Positions 57,838 to 64,000 of a stretch of DNA of 64,000 nt are shown here, one piece after another (position 1 is the stretch's first letter; each line of letters opens with the position of its first letter). Under the pieces are notes generated by a model, which saw nothing but the letters and a program-made list of their open reading frames with translations, had not been told where the DNA came from and ran no database searches. The position numbers were made by a program, and so were the translations under genes. Source of the DNA: Saccoglossus kowalevskii (lineage: Eukaryota; Hemichordata; Enteropneusta; Harrimaniidae); assembly GCF_000003605.2 (NCBI RefSeq), contig NW_003109979.1:127124-191123 (forward strand). Reading direction: 5' to 3'.

Positions 57838-60202
57838 TTAAATGATGCTCAGTCTTCTGTTCTGTTTCCTTGCCCACAAATCTGCTGCCCTATCAAAATC
57901 AAACATAGTAGCTGGTGGTCCCTCTAGTGCTATAAATAAAAGATGCTTCAATGTGGTTTCATTCAGCCGATTTCTAAGTGTAGTCTTGATTCTATTCAAT
58001 GCAGAGAAACCTCTCTCACAATCTGAAGGAAAAAAATAAAAGGGTATTACTAAGTAAAATATTAATTTTGTTAGAATAAAAAATGGGGAATAGTTGTGAG
58101 ATGATGAATAATATTCAGTGATGACAAAACAAATGTAAAACTCACCTGCAGTGCTCATTGGCAAGATAATGGCAATACATGCCAGCTAGTGTCTAGTAAA
58201 AATAGTAAATATTGTACAAGTCATTGGAGATGTTTTGATGAAGCTTATACATGCACATAAACCTAATGCAATTATGGAAGTCAGGATATATCCCATCCCA
58301 TACCTGAAGTTGCTGTCGCTGTACCGTGTCATCCTCCTCATCCAAGGTGCTGGGATCAAATACACTGAATGCTTGAAGCAGCTCTACCTCAGGAAATCTT
58401 TCTTTCAAATTGGTGGTAATGTTATCAATGTACTTGTCATAAATCTATAAAAAACATCGTTATGTATTTATTATAGCACTAGACATATAAAACATTTAGT
58501 TTAATAATTGCATAATATTAATAAAACATAAGTGGCATACAATGTACCTGGTTCTTAAATGATTCTTTTAAGTGTTGTGTAACATTGATACTGTGTATTG
58601 ATAAGTCATTAGTAAACCTTGCTTCAAGTTGTTGCATGTGAATACCAGAGACACCTTTCAGGTGATTGATAGCCATTATAGTACTGTGTAATACTGGTTC
58701 AATAATAGAGAAGTTCACATCTTTCTTCTGCAAATAAAATAGTTGTTCGAAAAATAAGGTTGGTGCAATATCATACTTCAATGTAAAAGTGTATTAGTAA
58801 TCATTATTAATTTATGAACATACCTGGAATACAGCATCTGGATGGATGCAATGAAGTTGTATGCTTTGAGAAATGTGGCTAACCCATGAACAGTAGCATC
58901 ACCTCTTTCTTCACTCTCTCTCCCTCTAGACTTGTGATGACAGCAGGTAAGGTTTTTCAAATAGCATCATTTCTTTCAATCCAGACATTCGCACTGCTGA
59001 ATTTTGGTAAAAGCAGTATAACTGCTGTAGAATATTTGATAGTCACTTCAGATACTTAATTCCATCCATTCCCTGGGCTGCAGCCAAAGCCAGTCTATGT
59101 GCAACACAGTGAATACCCATCAGAATTGGATTCCTTTCTTTCAATCGGGTAGCAACCTGAAATTATTAAAAATACCACAATAACATTTTGTTCAAGGATA
59201 TATATATTTACAACAAGAATTTTCTCAATGCCAACTCCATAATCAAAGAGGGACCCTAAAAATCATGAACAAATTATTCTTACTCCAGTTCTTCGTCCAA
59301 CCATAACTGCAGCTCCGTCTGATCCAAGTTTGTCCAATAGTCTCTGCTCTCCCATCATTTATATCTTGGATGTATATATAAATGCTGTCCGCACCTGAAA
59401 GTGATATCAAATACATTTTTTATCAATTTATATATGCAATTTCAAATAAATTTAAGTAATAATAAGAAAATTGACAATGCCTATAAAAACAATAGTAGCA
59501 CTGCACCTACCTCATCATTCTTATCAATGAACTTTGCATACATAATAAAATGTTTCAGAATGGAAATGTTAGTCGTTTCATCCATCATAACAGCATAGAA
59601 AGGACTGTCTTTGAGTTGCTCCATGATATCATGTTTCACCACAGTACCAAGCACTTGAACCATCTCCTGTATAGTACGTCCAGATGTATAACATGCATTT
59701 GCTCCCTGAAAAAAAATAATTCATTAAAAAATACTAGTAAAAGTAGAATATACTGAATGACAGACATGCAATAAACGATAACAAAATAATTGTATGTACC
59801 TTGTTCAAATGCTCGAAGTATGTGCATCCAAGAGATTGAACTAGTTCAACCAGGTTCTTGAATTTCGTTGTATGTGCGATTTCGTTTTTACAGATCCAGT
59901 AGTACTGAGTCACTCAGTACATACACCTCAAAGATCCAATGAATGCCAATCTTTTTAAATTGACGTGTCGCTCCATCGCTGCGACAATACCGCCATTGGC
60001 TTCCGCAAGTTTGGCCTCTCTCTCTCTTAACGGCCAGCCGATGGGTCTCCGACTTGCAGTGCTTCGTGATACTGTACTTTTCCAACGTAGTGCATGGCGT
60101 TTTAGTCCAAACATCCGACCCATTTTTTGATTGTATCTCATGTTTTCTACAAAGGAAATACAACAATCCTAAAAAATACAAACATAACTCTAAATAAAAC
60201 AA
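57838..60202 (-). mobile_element. Decayed intron-containing hAT transposase gene (ZNF862-like)
   Basis: On the minus strand, from N to C terminus: a TTF/BED-like zinc-finger fragment with W-x-K-T-P-C and H-C-x-x-x-T-H elements (about 60030-60160); a conserved core (59511-59705) with MMDETTNISILKHFIMYAKF; the CVAHRLALA motif near 59110; a segment with GDATVHGLATFLKAYNFIAS (near 58870); exons 58548-58727, 58304-58444 and 58146-58185; and the hAT C-terminal dimerisation domain DCERGFSALNRIKTTLRNRL in the last exon 57838-58022. The last four exons join in phase through GT-AG introns. Breaks: a frameshift in a GA run near 60015-60028, a stop within a 19-bp palindrome at 59902-59920, a frame break near 58830 and stops around 59040-59350. 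No terminal inverted repeats were identified. It is inactive. Confidence 0.85.
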
Positions 60203-60740
60203 GTCTCAGCGCGAAATCGCCTAATCCACGAACTACGGTGAAATGTCAACATCCTAAATATCATGGCGGCCCGCAGTGACTCGACACGTTGACTTTCGGG
60301 TCAAGCGGTCGGTTTTTTTTAATTCCCAGAAATGCAAAAAATAACAAGTGTTTTTAAAGAATATAGATAATCACGTATATATACATAAAAAACAGAACAA
60401 ATCGACAATCAAGTTGCGAACAAGAGATTCATCGTGCACATGGTCATGTTTTCATGTGGCGAGCTCGTTCCAAGTACCACGCAACCAGTCATAACTTTCA
60501 AGCCATGCAATATCAATTCCAGTCGTCCTTCTCTTTGGATCTTTTACTGGTCTTGCCGGGGGAACGTTTTCGTTGTTAGTACATGGTGATTTTCGTTTTT
60601 TTAATAGGACTTGATGAAAAAAATGACAGCATCGAGCGTTGGTTTTCTTGAGATGACATCTTGCGATATGATACCATAGTCGATAACACGGTGAAATTCA
60701 TATTAGTCGTGCTGTTGACTGGTGTATTTTTAGATTTCTA

Positions 60741-61168
60741 GACGATCCGGCCCTGGTTGGTTGCGGCCTCGGTAAAAAAAAGACGTTCCGGCCCTGGTTT
60801 GGACGTTCCGGCCCCAAAACAGTTTGGTCGATCCGGTCCTGGTGTAAATTATATTCAATACGTGTTCATATCTAATGTTAATATATTAAATGCACAACGA
60901 ATGCTTGACTATCTTGTTTAACAATTATTTTTCGTCTTTTGCAGGGCATTTTCACGATTTCACACCATATTTTACACAATGCAACAGATGTTTTTTTGTG
61001 CACGTGGACATGTGTGGCCCGCAGACAGATAACTTGAATACATATGTAATACAATCCGTTTTAGTCAGGGTTCGAATACACATTTGTGGTTTGTCACGTA
61101 ATGAATTAAGAACGTTAATCAACAGAGGAAAAGAATGTAGAAGGCAGACAAACCAGGGCCGGATCGTC
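60741..61168. mobile_element. Candidate non-autonomous element with GATCCGGCCCTGG inverted ends
   Basis: GACGATCCGGCCCTGGTT at 60741-60758 is perfectly inverted at the right end (ending GGATCGTC at 61168). Three more direct variants lie near the left end at 60782, 60802 and 60827. Such subterminal repeats are typical of hAT-like elements. GTATTTTTAG occurs 7 bp outside the left end (60724-60733) and 8 bp outside the right end (61177-61186), but it does not abut the repeats. A 98-codon open frame inside is not recognised. Confidence 0.6.
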
Positions 61169-61762
61169 CTGATACCGTATTTTTAGTGGTCAAAAGTTTA
61201 ACACCTCGTTTACACTCGGAAACGGGGCTTTTGGGGCGGTGCTTGTTGATTTGAGTCGCGTGTCCGGTAAAAAAATACTCGCCTGACCCATCCAATAAAA
61301 GGTGTCAGTCGTCATTTCACAGCTAATGTGTATTGTTTTAGACGCAAGGGACGGGATATAGTAAAGACATGACGCTAGTTGAAACCAGACAAATAGTTAT
61401 AACAAAGAGAATATGCTTCTTGCCACTAAAGTAGTCTAGAAATCCCAGACAATTAACGAATGAGGGGGTTTGAATGATCGCGTCGCGGGCCGCGATGCTG
61501 TTTTGGCCCGGGGAGAATACAGTTGAGTGAATTTCATATAGCTACACATGTGTACTAGGGGTGTCAATTACAACTTTTTTTTATTCACTATATTCAGTAT
61601 TTATTATTTTACTGCTGTTTTTAAAGCATGATTAAAATCTTAGTTCAAAGTTCAACAATCTTTCACGGTGAATATTGCTCGTGGTACTGTATTGTAATGA
61701 CGAACAGAACGTACTAAAATATATTTCTGTGTTGTATTCATAGAAATCAGACTCGAGGTACC

Positions 61763-62425
61763 ATGGCAATATCAGCCCTAGCTTCTAGCATTCAGTTCCG
61801 AACAATGGAAGCATGTGACATTGACGGGGCCACTGACATCATATCGAAAGCCTTCACTCAGAGAGAGCCGCTGACAACATGCCTTGGAATACCCAGGGAA
61901 AAAGATTTCATCAAGGCGAGAGCAGTTTGTCAATTAGCAGCAAGAGATGGGGTCTCTGTGGTTGCCCTGGATACGACGTCAAACAAAATCATCGGTGTAG
62001 CATCGTCAATCATCGTTAACAGTAATCCCGAACCCCTTGATATCCCAACTGAAGTTTTAAAAATGTACGAACCTATTTACGCGCTCATAGACAAGATGCA
62101 GAAAGTATTTCACGATTCACCTACTTATAAAAATAACCCTGGGTCTAAAGTTATATCAGCTATGAGGTTGGGAGTGCATCCGAAATATACTGGCAGGGGA
62201 ATCGGTACGAAGCTGCGTCAAGCTACCACAGATTTGGCACAGAGTCGAGGCTTCCATTTTGTCACAGCAGTAGCGACTGCTCCCGAAAGTCAGCGAATCT
62301 ACCAGAAACTCGGTTTCCAGCAACTTTACGATTTTAAGTACTGCGACTTTGAGATGAAAGGAAATCGACCATTTGCTCAGCTCGGCACTTTATCGGCGGA
62401 ACTGTATTATAAAAAGTTATTTTAA
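61763..62425 (+). CDS. GNAT acetyltransferase, insect-type arylalkylamine N-acetyltransferase-like, copy 2
   Basis: 220 residues, same length and motifs as the gene at 47453 (EPL with E35; motif A 136-151 with TGRGIG). By eye 12 residues differ: Q6L, V7A, P8S, G9S, V23A, F50I, E51K, T52A, V69L, K135R, Y164F, L191F (copy 1 to copy 2). Seven of them sit in two clusters, residues 6-9 and 50-52. The splice acceptor before the ATG (TTCATAG, ending 61743) and the 3' palindrome are conserved. The frame is intact, so it is probably functional. Substrate unknown. Confidence 0.93.
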   Translation: MAISALASSIQFRTMEACDIDGATDIISKAFTQREPLTTCLGIPREKDFIKARAVCQLAARDGVSVVALDTTSNKIIGVASSIIVNSNPEPLDIPTEVLKMYEPIYALIDKMQKVFHDSPTYKNNPGSKVISAMRLGVHPKYTGRGIGTKLRQATTDLAQSRGFHFVTAVATAPESQRIYQKLGFQQLYDFKYCDFEMKGNRPFAQLGTLSAELYYKKLF

Positions 62426-62426
62426 T

Positions 62427-62469
62427 CTCAGACTAGTAATACAATTACTGTATGTATTACTAGTCTGAG
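62427..62469. repeat. 43-bp palindrome at the stop codon, second copy
   Basis: Identical to 48117-48159, with the same TTTTAAT flanks (62420-62426 and 62470-62476). Its presence in both duplicates shows the insertion predates the duplication. Confidence 0.85.
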
Positions 62470-64000
62470 TTTTAATCCAAATCAGTGTGGTAGTGTGGCT
62501 GGTCGATATAACACCATCCAGATTTAAACAGCACAGGTTTGTTTCAGGACAGTTTTTAGAATTGCTTCTATACCACTCTTACCATGCATCAATCCAACTT
62601 TCGGGGGATAATTGCACCTCTATAAAAATATTTCAAGAACTTGAGGACGTTGTATCCAAATAAGGCAAAGCAGTGTTCAAAATGAGACCCATGGTATATT
62701 CAGTTTGTTAACGCAAAATTCAAATATGAGATCTGTGGCGATTATATTAGCGCTTTCAAGCAGAACTTTGAGTTTGTTACTAAATATGCATAGGAATGAC
62801 CCCTAGTGTACCTCTTTAACAGATAAATGTGATGATATAACCATCGGGAAAGTCATTGAGAAATATTTCACTTCAGCCGTCAAGTACTTATAACAACAGT
62901 TTACCATTCGGTAATAATTACTAGTATACTTTTTATAATATCGAACATTGTTGACCAATTCAAAATGTTTTTTTAATTATAATTTACAAAATGATGACAT
63001 GATACTCGGATTTGTGAATTAAGCTATATTTCAATTATATTAAATTCAGCGTATTATTTCATTCTCGTATTTTATTTCGGAATAATGTGAAATTTTGTAT
63101 TCCCATGTTCATTTGGTATAAACATTCGATTAAATCTTATTGATTAAACGAGTCAATAGACCGCCAATTCAAAGCACGACATGCATACACTATCATACAT
63201 GTGACATCTACCCCCCCCCACACACACACAACCCTCCAGACCCAATATATTATAATCGTTTTTTTATGTGATGAAAAAAACAACATAGGATGGGTACCCA
63301 ATGGTCACACCATAATCCACTTCCTTTCCATCAATTATCATTCCTTTTCTGGAAGAATTAGAAGAGGTTTATTACGAATATCCCGATTTCACAAACAACC
63401 GGAATTGCATGGTATACAGTCCCTCTACACCGGTGTGAAGGGACTGCGATAAAGACTATGGAGCAAATTGGCACGCATGCGTTTATTGTGGTAGTATGTC
63501 TGTAGCCATTGTTTACTAATTCGAATCAGTCCCCTCCAAGCCAGCAGCCAAGAAACAACTTCTGAAATATCTGGCTTGTACAAACTATATGTTCACATCA
63601 ATATCTATATTATGTGGGGATCATATTTCTGAGCGCCGAGTAGTAAAACAAAATACACAGGAATGATTGTTTCACCACAATAAAAAAACGGTTAAATGTT
63701 TAATCTGCAAGGAAATGCTGTGGTCTATGTTGTCAATCATTTTCGGTACATTTTTTGTTCGAAAAAAAAAATATCGTCTCCCATCCAACTCCTAAATGCA
63801 CAAATAACAAAATGAATATACACAGTATATGAAGTATAATACTTCCTTTACCTTTCGGTCAATATGATATTTATAGTTTTGTTGCGCCTTTGAGTTGTTT
63901 TTGTTTCTAATGTTTTACATTTTGTCTATTCGACCTGGGTAGTTTATGTTTGAACAATCTAAGGCGACAAATCACTGAATAATCAGATTTTTTTTCCATT

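Larger units (their letters stand above)
61540..64000 (+). repeat. Segmental duplication, copy 2 (runs off the window)
   Basis: Collinear with 47250-49822. It lacks the 199-bp interval at 49100-49298: CACGCATGCG joins straight to TTTATTGTGG near 63481. It has extra sequence at about 63255-63350. Confidence 0.95.

Overview
The window is animal nuclear DNA: AT-rich, with GT-AG introns, long intergenic stretches, minisatellites, short inverted-repeat elements and no operons. The domain content (a PLK2/3-type polo-like kinase, insect-type arylalkylamine N-acetyltransferase-like genes, an intron-bearing hAT transposase relative) fits an invertebrate, most likely a non-vertebrate deuterostome such as a hemichordate or cephalochordate. 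The species cannot be fixed from the sequence alone.

Layout. 1-9.7 kb: no recognisable gene; a 299-bp TTAA-flanked inverted-repeat element at 202-500 and other small repeats. 9.7-19.9 kb (+): a complete 13-exon polo-like kinase gene; all exon phases agree and give a 679-residue protein. 22.4-24.5 kb and 27.4-28.8 kb: two large minisatellite arrays whose units (about 26-33 bp) share a TGTAAAC...ACACGTGT core and so look related. 35.5-39.5 kb (+): a five-exon gene for a 415-residue type I membrane protein with a duplicated Cys-containing ectodomain. 40.0-47.0 kb and 55.0-57.8 kb: a composite repeat family (blocks A, B, C), tandemly duplicated at the first site and lacking block A at the second. 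47.3-49.8 kb and 61.5-64.0 kb: a segmental duplication carrying two intact, about 95% identical single-coding-exon GNAT acetyltransferase genes. Between them on the minus strand lie a third, divergent GNAT gene with one in-frame TAG (53.6-54.3 kb) and a decayed, intron-containing hAT (ZNF862-like) transposase gene (57.8-60.2 kb).

The genes do not form a pathway. The kinase is a regulatory enzyme, the membrane protein a possible cell-surface receptor or adhesion molecule, and the acetyltransferases a local expanded family probably acting on amines. Much of the interest is in the repeats: empty-site comparison inside the window documents a TTAA-targeted insertion, and a 43-bp palindrome with a 7-bp target duplication sits on the stop codon of both intact acetyltransferase genes. 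No clearly new multi-gene system was found.
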